Source: Sphingomonadaceae bacterium OTU29LAMAA1
GTDB lineage: Bacteria; Pseudomonadota; Alphaproteobacteria; Sphingomonadales; Sphingomonadaceae
NCBI GenBank assembly: GCA_024072375.1
Contig: CP099617.1
Span: 3,355,001 to 3,419,000 of the forward strand
Direction: 5' to 3'
Length of the DNA stretch: 64,000 bases
A program made the translations under genes and the position numbers. Within the stretch, counting starts at the first letter, position 1, and every line of letters begins with the position of its first letter. The notes beneath the pieces were generated by a model. That model was given only the letters and a program-made list of their open reading frames with translations. It was not told the DNA's origin and searched no databases. Positions 18,143-27,694 of this stretch are shown in pieces.

Positions 18143-19000
18143 TCAAAGAAACGGCCGGCCGCCGGTCACCGGGATCGTCGCGCCGGTGATGTAGCTCGCT
18201 TCGTCGCTGGCGAGCATCACATAAGGCGGCGCGAGTTCGACCGGTTGCGCCGCGCGGCCCAGGGGCGTGTTCTGCCCGAACGTCTTCACCGCTTCCGGCG
18301 GCATCGTCGACGGGATCAACGGCGTCCACACCGGACCGGGCGCGACCGCGTTGACGCGGATCTTGCGGCTGGCGAGCATCTGCGCCAGGCCGGCGGTGAA
18401 ATTATGGATCGCTCCCTTGGTGGTCGCATAGGCCAGCAGCGTCTGGCTGGGATCGTCGGCGTTGATCGACGTCGTGTTGATGATCGATGCGCCCTCGCCC
18501 ATGTGCGCCACTGCGGCCTTCGACAGATAGAACATCGAATGCATGTTGACCGCGAAGGTTCGCTGCCACTCCTCGTCCGGAATATCCTCCAGCGCTTCGA
18601 AGCTGCGCTGGTGCGCCGCATTGTTGACCAGCACGTCGATCCTGCCGAACGCCTCGGCGGCACGCGCGACGACGCTGCGGCAATGCCCGGGGTCGGACAG
18701 GTCGCCGGCGACCGTAACGGCGCGCCGACCGGCCTCCTCGACCAGCCGCTGCGTTTCTGCGGCGTCGTCGTGCTCGTCGAGATAGGCGATCAGCACGTCC
18801 GCCCCTTCGCGTGCGAAGGCGAGTGCGACCGCGCGGCCAATGCCGCTGTCGCCGCCGGTCACGATCGTCGCCTTGCCGGCGAGCCGGCCCGATCCTTCGT
18901 AGCTGTGCTCGCCGTGATCCGGTCGCGGGTCCATCCGGTCGGTGCGACCGGGTATGTCCTGCTGCTGTTCGGGATAGGGGGGCGTTGGATAATCGGTCAT
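18143..19000 (-). CDS. SDR-family oxidoreductase (YghA/YhdF-like)
   Basis: NAD(P)-dependent short-chain dehydrogenase of 285 residues. After a 40-residue Pro/Asp/Gln-rich leader typical of the YghA/general-stress SDR subgroup comes the cofactor motif TGGDSGIGRA, the NNAA motif and the catalytic Ser/Tyr/Lys (TTSINADD, YATTKGAIHN), with the C-terminal PGPVWTPLIPS. The substrate is unknown; relatives are induced by stress. ATG 19000 is preceded by GAGGAG at normal spacing, and longer starts are unsupported. It lies 110 bases before the small unknown gene on the same strand. Confidence 0.9.
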   Translation of the reverse strand: MTDYPTPPYPEQQQDIPGRTDRMDPRPDHGEHSYEGSGRLAGKATIVTGGDSGIGRAVALAFAREGADVLIAYLDEHDDAAETQRLVEEAGRRAVTVAGDLSDPGHCRSVVARAAEAFGRIDVLVNNAAHQRSFEALEDIPDEEWQRTFAVNMHSMFYLSKAAVAHMGEGASIINTTSINADDPSQTLLAYATTKGAIHNFTAGLAQMLASRKIRVNAVAPGPVWTPLIPSTMPPEAVKTFGQNTPLGRAAQPVELAPPYVMLASDEASYITGATIPVTGGRPFL

Positions 19001-19175
19001 ATCGGCTCCTCGTTTTGAGGCCGCCAACCCGCCCCGCCGGTGCGTGTTCCGCCAGATGGCACGTGCATCGATCTGGGTTAGCGAGGTTTTTTGACGATCG
19101 TCGATGATCGGGCAATCGGTGGTCGATATGTCGGGCACCATTGCGGCACGGCGCAAAACCGGCTTGGAGGCGGTG

Positions 19176-21215
19176 ATGCGCTACCTGCCGATCGCCGCTC
19201 TCGTCATCGCCGTATCTGCTCCGATCCGGGCCCAGACCATATCCGGCACGGGCGACGGCGCCGACATCGTCGTCACCGGGCGGGGATTGGCGGCATCGCC
19301 CGGCGAACGCGCCTTCGACATCGTGACGATCGATCGTGCACGGCTACAGGCGAATGCGAGCGCACGACTGGAAAGCGTGCTGGCCGATGTCGCCGGGTTG
19401 CAGCAATTCCGGCGCTCCGACAGTCGTACCGCCAATCCCACTAGCCAGGGCATCACCCTGCGCGGCATCGGCGGCAACGCGTCCAGCCGGGCGCTGCTGA
19501 TCCTCGATGGCGTGCCGCAGGCCGATCCGTTCGGCGGTTGGGTGGCGTTCCCCGCTTATGCCACCGGTCGTCTGGGGCAGGTACGCGTGACGCGCGGCGG
19601 CGGCAGCGGGTATTTCGGCGCCGGTGCGCTGGCCGGCACGGTGCAGCTCGACAGTGCCACCCCCGACCAGCTGAGCCCGCTCGACGCCAGCGTCTTCTAC
19701 GGCAGCCGCGATTCGGTCGAGGCGCAGGCATCCGGCGCGCTGGTCCGCGCCGGCGGTTTCGCGACGCTGTCCGCCGCCTATGCGCGGGGCGACGGGTTCG
19801 TCCCAGTGGTGGCGGGCAGCCGCGGCCCCGTCGACCGGCCCGCCCCGTACGAACAGGCGTCGGGGGCGCTGCGTACCGTGATCGGCGTCGGCGCGTCGAC
19901 CGAATTGCAGGCGAACGTCAGCGCATTCACCGACCGGCGCGAACGCGGCACCGCATTTACGATCAACCGGTCGCAGGGTGCGGATGCCAGCCTGCGCCTC
20001 GTCGGCAGGGGGCGCTGGGGATGGTCGGCGCTCGCCTATCTCCAGACCCGCGCCTTCGCGTCGGACTTTGCGAGCGTCAACGCCGCCCGTACGACGGTGA
20101 GCCAGTCGCTCGACCAGTATCATACGCCCGCTACGGGGCTGGGTGCGCGGCTGGAGGTGCGCCCGCCCGTCGGCGGCACGATCGACCTGCGGATGGGCGC
20201 CGATATCCGCGACGTGTCCGGCAAGACGCAGGAGCTGTTCACCTTCGTGAACGCGGCACCGACCCGGCGGCGGGAAGCGGGGGGATCGACCCGCACCGAA
20301 GGCCTGTTCGCCGATGGCAGCATTGCGATCGACGCATTGACGTTGACCGGCGCGGCGCGAATCGATCGCTGGAGCATCGACGGCGGCTATCTGACCGAAC
20401 AGCCGATCGTCGGCGGTGCGGCGCTGACCGCCAACCGGTTCGCGGATCGCGACGGCAGCGAATTCACCGGCCGCATCGGCGCGGCGTGGCAGGTCATGCC
20501 TGCGATTACACTGCGGGCTGCGGGCTATCGCGGCTGGCGATTGCCGACGCTCAACGAACTCTACCGCCCATTCCGTGTCGGCAACGACGTCACCGCCGCC
20601 AATGCCGCGCTCTCGCCTGAGCGTCTGACCGGGATCGAGGGTGGCGTGACGCTGACGCCGCTTGCGGGCGGGAGCCTGGCCGCAACCGTCTTTCACAACC
20701 GGCTGGACGATGCGATCGCCAACGTCACCTTGTACTCGACGTCGACCAGCGCATCGCGGGTGCGCCGCAATCTCGATGCCATCCGCTCGACCGGGGTCGA
20801 GGTCGATGCCAGCTACACCGTCGGGCGGGTCACCGCGCTGGCATCGTGGAGCCATGTCGACGCCCGGGTAAGGGCATCGGCCGCGGCGGCGGCGCTCGAT
20901 GACCTCCGCCCGGCGCAGACGCCGCGCGATGCGCTGTCCGGCACGCTCGGCTGGCGCCGGGGGCGGGCGGCGCTGTCGGCCACGGTCCGCCGTGTCGCGC
21001 GCCAGTTCGACGATGACCAGAACGGCCGCAGCCTCGCGCCTGCGACGACGCTCGACGGTTACGCCGCGCTGCCCTTGACGCGCGGTCTGTCGATCGAGGC
21101 GCGCGCGGAAAACCTGTTCGATGCGCGCGTGGAGGCCGGCATCAGCGGTGCCGCGATCGTCGAGCGCGCCTCGCCCCGAACGTTGTGGATCGGCATGCGC
21201 GCGGCGCTGGACTGA
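19176..21215 (+). CDS. TonB-dependent outer-membrane receptor
   Basis: Energy-dependent outer-membrane import channel of 679 residues. The signal peptide MRYLPIAALVIAVSAPIRAQ is followed by a short TonB-box region (DIVVTGRG) and the plug domain (residues about 45-150: ITLRGIGGNASSRALLILDG, GGGSGYFGAGALAGTVQL). The 22-strand barrel comes next, with the RAENLFDARVE segment near the end. ATG 19176 follows GGAGG by five bases; an upstream ATG at 19104 would disrupt the signal peptide. The ligand cannot be told; size and plug resemble the vitamin B12/siderophore group. Alanine racemase follows 45 bases later. Confidence 0.92.
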   Translation: MRYLPIAALVIAVSAPIRAQTISGTGDGADIVVTGRGLAASPGERAFDIVTIDRARLQANASARLESVLADVAGLQQFRRSDSRTANPTSQGITLRGIGGNASSRALLILDGVPQADPFGGWVAFPAYATGRLGQVRVTRGGGSGYFGAGALAGTVQLDSATPDQLSPLDASVFYGSRDSVEAQASGALVRAGGFATLSAAYARGDGFVPVVAGSRGPVDRPAPYEQASGALRTVIGVGASTELQANVSAFTDRRERGTAFTINRSQGADASLRLVGRGRWGWSALAYLQTRAFASDFASVNAARTTVSQSLDQYHTPATGLGARLEVRPPVGGTIDLRMGADIRDVSGKTQELFTFVNAAPTRRREAGGSTRTEGLFADGSIAIDALTLTGAARIDRWSIDGGYLTEQPIVGGAALTANRFADRDGSEFTGRIGAAWQVMPAITLRAAGYRGWRLPTLNELYRPFRVGNDVTAANAALSPERLTGIEGGVTLTPLAGGSLAATVFHNRLDDAIANVTLYSTSTSASRVRRNLDAIRSTGVEVDASYTVGRVTALASWSHVDARVRASAAAAALDDLRPAQTPRDALSGTLGWRRGRAALSATVRRVARQFDDDQNGRSLAPATTLDGYAALPLTRGLSIEARAENLFDARVEAGISGAAIVERASPRTLWIGMRAALD

Positions 21216-21260
21216 GCCGCGGCGGCGCACCGGGCATCGACGCGCGGCGCCCGCGGGCTT

Positions 21261-22298
21261 ATGCGGCGATGCGTGACCGCTCCCCTACGCCTCCGCATCG
21301 ACACCGCCGCCCTCGCCGATAACTGGCGCACGCTCGACCGCATGAGCGGTGCGGCGGTCTGCGGCGCCGCGATCAAGGCGGATGGCTATGGCCTCGGCGC
21401 ATCCCTCGTCGCCCGTCATCTGACAGCGGCCGGTTGCCGCGATTTCTTCGTGGCGACCTGGGCGGAGGCCGAGCGGCTGGCGGCGATGCGACTGCCCTTG
21501 TCGGTGCTCCACGGGGTGCGGATGGAGGACATGGCGGTCGCGCGGACCGGCATCGCCCGACCCGTCCTCAACACCGATGCACAGGTCGCCCGATGGAAAG
21601 AGGCGGGCGGCGGAGCCTGCGACGTGATGGTCGATACCGGTATGAACCGGCTGGGGGTATCGCCCGATGCGGTGCGCGGCGGACTGCTCGATGGCCTGAC
21701 AATCGAGACGCTGATGAGCCATCTCGCCTGCGCCGACGAAGACAGCGTGATGAATGCGCGGCAGCGCGATCTGTTCAGATCGTTGCAGGGCGTGACGGAC
21801 GTGCGGCGGATGAGCCTCGCCAACTCCGCCGGGATCGCGTTAGGCGTCGATTATGCGTTCGATCTCACCCGCCCGGGATTGGCACTGTACGGCGGTATCC
21901 CCCGGCGCGAGTGCGCGGGTGTGATCCGGCAGGTGGTGACGCCGGAGGCGCAGATTTTGCAGCGTCGCACCGTCCAGGCCGGCGACACCGTCGGCTACAA
22001 CGCGACATGGACTGCGCAGCGCGAGACGGAGGTCGCGATCGTTAACCTAGGCTATGCCGACGGTTATTTCCGGGGGTTTTCGGATCGCGGCAGCGCGAAC
22101 GACGGCGCGTTGCCGGTGATCGGGCGCGTCTCGATGGACCTCGTGGCGCTCGACGTAACGGCCGCGCGCGAGCTGGCGGAGGGCGACTGGGTCGCGATCG
22201 ACTTCGCCCTGCCGGATGCGGCGGCGCGGAGCGGGATGTCGCAGTACGAGCTGCTTACGAGTTTGGGGCGGCGATACGCGCGGGGCCGAACAGTGTAA
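21261..22298 (+). CDS. alr: Alanine racemase
   Basis: PLP-dependent interconversion of L- and D-alanine for peptidoglycan. The 345-residue protein shows the PLP lysine K39 (AAIKADGYGLGA), the phosphate-binding region (LANSAG...DLTRPGLALYGG), and the second catalytic base Tyr in VGYNATWTA with the conserved VSMDL segment. GTG 21273 is a possible alternative start. The protein is somewhat shorter than many Alr enzymes (about 360 residues) but all key residues are present. It ends at a bidirectional hairpin shared with the convergent TonB receptor. Confidence 0.93.
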   Translation: MRRCVTAPLRLRIDTAALADNWRTLDRMSGAAVCGAAIKADGYGLGASLVARHLTAAGCRDFFVATWAEAERLAAMRLPLSVLHGVRMEDMAVARTGIARPVLNTDAQVARWKEAGGGACDVMVDTGMNRLGVSPDAVRGGLLDGLTIETLMSHLACADEDSVMNARQRDLFRSLQGVTDVRRMSLANSAGIALGVDYAFDLTRPGLALYGGIPRRECAGVIRQVVTPEAQILQRRTVQAGDTVGYNATWTAQRETEVAIVNLGYADGYFRGFSDRGSANDGALPVIGRVSMDLVALDVTAARELAEGDWVAIDFALPDAAARSGMSQYELLTSLGRRYARGRTV

Positions 22299-22305
22299 AA
22301 AGAAG

Positions 22306-22327
22306 GGGCCGTTCCGAAGAACGACCC
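22306..22327. terminator. Bidirectional hairpin between alr and the large TonB receptor
   Basis: GGGCCGTTC, loop CGAA, GAACGACCC: eight of nine base pairs match. A-rich bases (AAAAAGAA) precede it on the plus strand, giving a T-run for transcripts read on the minus strand; the plus-strand side has only CTCTGT. It lies in the 48-base convergent gap. Confidence 0.65.
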
Positions 22328-22346
22328 TCTGTAGCGAAGTCTTGGA

Positions 22347-25300
22347 TCAGAAGCGGGTGGTGACCGTCATACGATAACGCCGACCGATCTGATCATAGTA
22401 ATCGGCGAAGCGATAGCCCAGATCGCCGGCCGTGGTGTTGTCCAACACGTTGGCGACCAACACCTGGAAGCGGAAGCTTTCGCTGACATCGACACCCAAC
22501 GTCATGTCAACGTTGTTCTGTGCTGCATAGCGCGTGTACGGATATTGCTCGTTGGTCGCAGGCAGATTGCTGACGAAGATCCGCGTCGGGTCGCTGCGGT
22601 TCCAGGTAACCTGGCCATAGACCTGGTTATGTTCGTACCGCGCGGACAGCTGCGTCTCCCACCGCGGCCGACCGAACGAACCGACCGATTCCTGCGTGTC
22701 GTCATACTTGCCCGATGGCGAGACCTGATAGCTGATCAGGCGGTACGCACCCCCGCGCAGGGTCAGTCGATCCGAACCCAGCTCGATCGTGTAATTCGCC
22801 GATGCGTTGACGGCCTTGACCCGTTGCCCACCCAGATTGAGGAAGCCGGCCGAATAGCCGTTCTGCAGCTGGAAATCGGTGCCACGCGAGAATTGCGTGC
22901 AGCTGTTGATGCCGACGTCAGCAGTGGGGTTGGGATAGATCGGGCTGTCGTAGCAGGTCTGCAGGAAGGTGCCGATGCTGGCCGTGGTGATCACATCCTT
23001 CACGCGGACATCGATATAATCCGCCGAGATCGTCAAGCCGGGAATCCAGCGCGGCGTGAGGGCCGCACCGGCGGTCCAGCTTTCGCCGCGCTCCGGGTTG
23101 AGTGCGGTGTTGCCGTTGAACACGCCTTGCAGACCGGCGCCGGTGGCGACGTAATTTTGCAGGAACGAGGTTGCCCGATCGGTCGTCGTTATTACGCCCT
23201 GCGCATCGCTGACCCCGGCCGCGATCACCGCCGCGGTGCAGTTCTTGCGCCGGTTGGCCACGAAGCTACCCGAGTCGATGTTCGCCGGATTGCACAGATC
23301 GACCGGCGTCGTGAACGACGGCTGGCCGCCAAGGAAGAGTTCGACGATCGACGGCTGACGCACCGAGCGGGTGTAATTGCCGCGGAACTGGATGTCGCGC
23401 GTGGGTGCCCAGGTGCCGGCAAGCGAGAAGATCGTGGCCGCATCGCCATTACGTTGTGGCGTGGTCAACTGCCCGGTCAGATTGCGATAGCTTTGGGCGC
23501 GACCGTTCTGCTGCGATATTCGGACTGCCGGCTGAAAATCGAGCCGACCGAGGAACGGCAGGAAGTTCGGACCTGTCAGCGGGATCACCATTTCCCCACC
23601 GATTTCGTACGTTTCGGTATAGGCTTCGGTGTCGGACGACGGTGCCGAGCGTGTCCGGCCGAGCGTGTTCAGTTCGTTGGTGGAGAACCCCAGCTTGTCG
23701 CGACGATATTCGCCGTTGACGTTAATCTGGACGGTACCGGCGGGTAGATTGAAGAGACCACCGCCGATCGATGCCTGCGCATAGGTCTGTTCGGACACGT
23801 TGCGGAACGTCGACTGGCCAATGACATAGGCCTTCGATGCATCCGTCATGTTGTTGTAGCCGAACGGGTTGAGCGGCCGGCACCCGTCGATCTGCGCCTG
23901 CGAAATGGTCGGGGTCAGCAGGACCTCGGTCAATACGCCATCCGCACCGCGAACGCGGGTGATGTTCTGCGCCGTGCCGACCGGCGTGCGTCCCAGATAT
24001 TGGGTCGGGAATACCTGTGCCCGGCAAACGACATTGCCATTAGCTACGCCCGTGGTGGCGAGACCCTGATCGACGGCGTCGAGCGCAAGCTGGTACTCGA
24101 TGTCCGAGATATTCGCTGATTTCGTCGTCTGGACGGAGCGGCCGTAGCTGCCCGAAATTTCAGCGTTCCAGCGATGTCCGAGCAACTCGAACTTCGACCG
24201 GAGTCCGCCGACCAGACGATAGGTCTCCTGCCGATTGGTATACGGGTTTGCGCCGAAAACGTCCTGATTTTGACGGGTAATCAGGAAGTTACCTTGGTTG
24301 GTCGCTGTGGGCGTGATGCCCACCGACGTCAGCACGGCCCGATTTTGCGCCGTCAGGTACGGATTGTTGTAGTTGACCAGGAGGGCGGCGTTTTCCTGCC
24401 CCTGCGTGATGAAGTTCTGCGCGCCGGAAATATTGCCGAGCGACCGGTTGAGCACCTTGGCATAAGTGTTTTCGGTGAAGAAGGTCACCTGATCGCTGAT
24501 GTCGAACTTACCGAGCAGGTTGGCGACGTAGCGGTCCTGTTGGGTCCGCAACACGGTATTTTCCAGGCTGCGACGGAAGCCGCCGTCACCGCCGCGAGCG
24601 GAGCTGACGGTCAGGGGATCGTTGCCGCTCACCGGACCCGAGAAAGTGTAGGCGCGCAGGGTACCGTTGTCGTTGAACTCCAGCGGTACCGCAACGAACG
24701 GCAGCACCTGATTGACCGGCACCTGCACCGTCGTCCCGTTCACCTTCACACTGACCAGCGTGGTATCCGTGTTGGCGATCCGCGGAACGTCGGGTGCGAA
24801 CGTGCCGATGAAATAGTTGAGGTTGGTCGTGGGATTGGCTGCCAGGAATTCACGGGCCGTGAAACGGTTGGCTTGCAACAGGTTGACGGCTAGCAGCGTC
24901 TGCTGTGCCGCAGTGGCTCCGGTAGGCGCCGTCACGCCATAAGCCGTGAAAATTTGCGCTGCGGTGACGTTGGCAGGCAGCGACGTCGGCGCGAATGTCG
25001 TGAATGGAACATTGGTCGCCTGCGTCGTACGACCGTTCAAACCGTTGGCGGTAATTGCACCCGCACCCGGCGTTCCCTGAATGATCTGTGCGCCCGAGAA
25101 GCTGAAAAAGCCGTTGTTGATGCTGGCGCCCGTACCCGATACCCGCAGCGTGGACGCAGCCCCGTTCGCGGTCGTGCCTGCCAAGGCAAAGCCGACCGGC
25201 GCAACGCCGTTGGCCAGTGCGATGTAGTTGGTCGTGACGGCCTGGCCAGCGACATTGATGCCGGTAATCCGTGTATAGGGCGTGTAGAAGCTCGTGCCTT

Positions 25301-26315
25301 GGACATTGAGAACCGTGCCCGGGTTGCTCAGCGTCTGGGTGACCAGGCCGAGGCCGAACAGCGTCGAAGGCTGACCATCGTCCGCCGCGCGCAGGAATGC
25401 GCCGTTATTGGCATTTGCGACGTCGATAATTGCGGTCGGGGCGAAGTTCGGGTTGCGGACACCGCCATTGAACGGATTGGTGTACGATCCGGGGCGAATG
25501 GTGCGGAAGTCGCGGCTCGTCGCCTGAAGGCCATCGTTGCGGCTGTATTCGAACGACGCGGTGATGTTGGCACGGCCATCGAGGAAGTTGTGACCCGCAA
25601 GCGCGCTCAGCTGATACTGGGCCGCGTCGCCGCGTTCGGAGATGCCGGTCAGCCCACGTAGCTGGAGGCCGTCGTAATCGTCCTTCAGGATGAAGTTAAC
25701 CACGCCTGCGATCGCGTCCGCACCATAAGCGGCGGCGCCGCCGACGGTCACCGTATCGACTCGCTCGATCAGCGAGGTCGGAATGACGTTGATATCGACC
25801 TGGCTACCGGTTTCATTGCCCGCGACGAACAGCGAGGCGGCGTTACCGGATACGAAGCGGCGGCCGTTGACCAGCGTCAGCGTACGCGCGGTGCCGAGAT
25901 CGAGCAAATCGACGAAAGCGGCGCCCAGGCTTGCCGTCTGGCCGCCGTTGTTGCCGTTCAGCGGGCTGGCACCGGGGCCGACCAGCGGAATGTCGTTGAG
26001 CGCTTCGAGAGCATTGGTGAAGCCACGTGTTTCGATCGACTGGGCCGTGATCTGAACGCCGGGGAGCACGCCGTTGATTTCAGGGCGGGCGATGCGCGAA
26101 CCCGTGACGATGATCGATCCGTCATCGCGCTGTTCGCCATCGGCGCTGACGGTAACAGCCTGTTCCGTGGGATCACCCGGCGCCGTCGACTTACCCGGAG
26201 TCGTCGCTGTTGGCGGCGTGGCGCTGGGTACGTTCGGAATAGACTGGGCGGCCACCGATGACGTGAAAAGCGAGCCGGCAAGCGCCGTGGCGCCGAGCAA
26301 AAGACTGATGCGCAT
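22347..26315 (-). CDS. Large TonB-dependent receptor with long Asn/Thr/Ala-rich insertion
   Basis: Outer-membrane receptor of 1322 residues, well above the usual 700-1000. Signal peptide at residues 1-23 (GSLFTSSVAAQS), then a Pro/Thr linker, a TonB-box-like segment SIIVTGSRIARP, a plug (about 75-220: VNGRRFVSG, TVTVGGAAAYGADAIAGVVNF) and a beta-barrel ending in MTVTTRF, the terminal Phe expected for BAM recognition. Between about residues 290 and 590 there is a low-complexity stretch rich in Asn, Thr, Ala and Gly, probably large surface loops. ATG 26315 has AGGGGA upstream; an ATG at 26372 would spoil the signal peptide. The plug is of the Oar/Caulobacter-like type found in many sphingomonad receptors for polysaccharide or peptide fragments. 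Ligand unknown. Confidence 0.9.
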   Translation of the reverse strand: MRISLLLGATALAGSLFTSSVAAQSIPNVPSATPPTATTPGKSTAPGDPTEQAVTVSADGEQRDDGSIIVTGSRIARPEINGVLPGVQITAQSIETRGFTNALEALNDIPLVGPGASPLNGNNGGQTASLGAAFVDLLDLGTARTLTLVNGRRFVSGNAASLFVAGNETGSQVDINVIPTSLIERVDTVTVGGAAAYGADAIAGVVNFILKDDYDGLQLRGLTGISERGDAAQYQLSALAGHNFLDGRANITASFEYSRNDGLQATSRDFRTIRPGSYTNPFNGGVRNPNFAPTAIIDVANANNGAFLRAADDGQPSTLFGLGLVTQTLSNPGTVLNVQGTSFYTPYTRITGINVAGQAVTTNYIALANGVAPVGFALAGTTANGAASTLRVSGTGASINNGFFSFSGAQIIQGTPGAGAITANGLNGRTTQATNVPFTTFAPTSLPANVTAAQIFTAYGVTAPTGATAAQQTLLAVNLLQANRFTAREFLAANPTTNLNYFIGTFAPDVPRIANTDTTLVSVKVNGTTVQVPVNQVLPFVAVPLEFNDNGTLRAYTFSGPVSGNDPLTVSSARGGDGGFRRSLENTVLRTQQDRYVANLLGKFDISDQVTFFTENTYAKVLNRSLGNISGAQNFITQGQENAALLVNYNNPYLTAQNRAVLTSVGITPTATNQGNFLITRQNQDVFGANPYTNRQETYRLVGGLRSKFELLGHRWNAEISGSYGRSVQTTKSANISDIEYQLALDAVDQGLATTGVANGNVVCRAQVFPTQYLGRTPVGTAQNITRVRGADGVLTEVLLTPTISQAQIDGCRPLNPFGYNNMTDASKAYVIGQSTFRNVSEQTYAQASIGGGLFNLPAGTVQINVNGEYRRDKLGFSTNELNTLGRTRSAPSSDTEAYTETYEIGGEMVIPLTGPNFLPFLGRLDFQPAVRISQQNGRAQSYRNLTGQLTTPQRNGDAATIFSLAGTWAPTRDIQFRGNYTRSVRQPSIVELFLGGQPSFTTPVDLCNPANIDSGSFVANRRKNCTAAVIAAGVSDAQGVITTTDRATSFLQNYVATGAGLQGVFNGNTALNPERGESWTAGAALTPRWIPGLTISADYIDVRVKDVITTASIGTFLQTCYDSPIYPNPTADVGINSCTQFSRGTDFQLQNGYSAGFLNLGGQRVKAVNASANYTIELGSDRLTLRGGAYRLISYQVSPSGKYDDTQESVGSFGRPRWETQLSARYEHNQVYGQVTWNRSDPTRIFVSNLPATNEQYPYTRYAAQNNVDMTLGVDVSESFRFQVLVANVLDNTTAGDLGYRFADYYDQIGRRYRMTVTTRF

Positions 26316-26514
26316 GATTTCCCCTGTAGCGAAGACGGGGTTCGGCCCGTTCATCTGCCAGCAAGGTTCCAATAAACGCGCTGGATAACAAGAGAGTTGT
26401 GCCGGCCGGGATCATGTTGATCGTCGCGTGTGGCAACGATGTGACACTAGGGTCAGCAAGACTGTATGATCCTGCAAAAGATGCCAGCCGACACTTGATC
26501 AAGGGCAGGCTATC

Positions 26515-27687
26515 TTACCTTTCCACACACATGGCGATACCCATCCCGCCGCCGATGCAAAGCGTCGCCAGCCCTTTCTTCGCGTCACGCTTCTGCATCT
26601 CGTAGATCAGCGTCGTCAGCACGCGCGCGCCGCTGGCGCCGATCGGGTGGCCGATCGCGATGGCGCCGCCGTTGACGTTAACCTTGTCGGCATCCCAGCC
26701 GAGTTCCTTGCCGACCGACAGCGCCTGCGCCGCAAAGGCTTCGTTCGCTTCGATCAGGTCGAGGTCGGCGATGGTCCAGCCCGCCTTCTCCAGCGCTTTC
26801 TTCGATGCCGGCACCGGACCGATGCCCATGATCGACGGATCGACGCCGGCGCTCGCCCAGCTCTTGATCGTGGCGAGCACGGGGGCGCCGCGCCGCTCGG
26901 CTTCCTCGCGGCTCATCAGGACCAGCGCCGCGGCGCCGTCGTTGAGGCCGCTGGCGTTGGCGGCGGTGACGGTGCCGTCCTTCTTGAAGGCCGGGCGCAC
27001 ACCGCTGACGCTGTCGATGGTCACGCCGCTGCGGATATATTCGTCGTCCGCCACCACGGTATCGCCCTTGCGGCCCTTGATCGTGACGGGCGCGATCTCG
27101 TCCTTGAAGCGACCGCTGCTACGCGCCGCTTCGGCCTTGTTCTGGCTGGCGACGGAAAAGGCGTCCTGGTCGCCACGCGTTACCTGATATTGCTCGGCCA
27201 GGTTTTCCGCGGTGATGCCCATGTGATAGCCGTTGAACACGTCGGTCAGACCATCGCTGACCATCGTGTCGACCAGACTGACCGCACCCATCTTGGTGCC
27301 GCCGCGCATCGTCTGGGCGTGCGCGCTGAGCGACATGCTCTCCTGCCCGCCGGCGACGACGATCGTCGCATCGCCGGTCTGGATCGCCTGACAGGCGAGG
27401 GCGACCGCGCGCAGGCCCGATCCGCACACCTGATTGACGCCCCACGCCGGGACCTCCTTCGGAATACCGGCCGCCATCGACGCCTGACGTGCCGGGTTCT
27501 GGCCCTGCGCGGCGGTAAGGACCTGGCCAAGGATCACTTCGGATACGTCGGCGCCGTCGACGCCGGCCTGTGCCAGCGCGGCCTCGATCGCGATTCGACC
27601 GAGCTCGTGCGCCGGAGTGGCGGAAAACGCGCCCAAAAAGCTGCCCACGGGGGTGCGCTTGGCGGCGGTGACGACGATCTCGTTCAT
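26515..27687 (-). CDS. phaA: Acetyl-CoA C-acetyltransferase (beta-ketothiolase)
   Basis: Condenses two acetyl-CoA to acetoacetyl-CoA, the first step of polyhydroxybutyrate synthesis, and also runs in reverse in fatty-acid or ketone use. The 390-residue protein has the acylated Cys in [12 protein letters not shown], the His in [18 protein letters not shown] and the second Cys in [11 protein letters not shown]. Length is normal for biosynthetic thiolases. ATG 27687 is the family-typical start ([15 protein letters not shown]). It starts 7 bases after the PhaC-like gene, so the two form an operon. The symbol is inferred from context; atoB would also fit. Confidence 0.92.
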   Translation of the reverse strand: MNEIVVTAAKRTPVGSFLGAFSATPAHELGRIAIEAALAQAGVDGADVSEVILGQVLTAAQGQNPARQASMAAGIPKEVPAWGVNQVCGSGLRAVALACQAIQTGDATIVVAGGQESMSLSAHAQTMRGGTKMGAVSLVDTMVSDGLTDVFNGYHMGITAENLAEQYQVTRGDQDAFSVASQNKAEAARSSGRFKDEIAPVTIKGRKGDTVVADDEYIRSGVTIDSVSGVRPAFKKDGTVTAANASGLNDGAAALVLMSREEAERRGAPVLATIKSWASAGVDPSIMGIGPVPASKKALEKAGWTIADLDLIEANEAFAAQALSVGKELGWDADKVNVNGGAIAIGHPIGASGARVLTTLIYEMQKRDAKKGLATLCIGGGMGIAMCVER

Positions 27688-27694
27688 GATGGTC

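Noticed and set aside
19344..21230. 628-codon minus-strand open frame opposite the TonB receptor.
   Set aside because: The composition is that of GC-rich antisense and the plus strand is a clear receptor with signal peptide.
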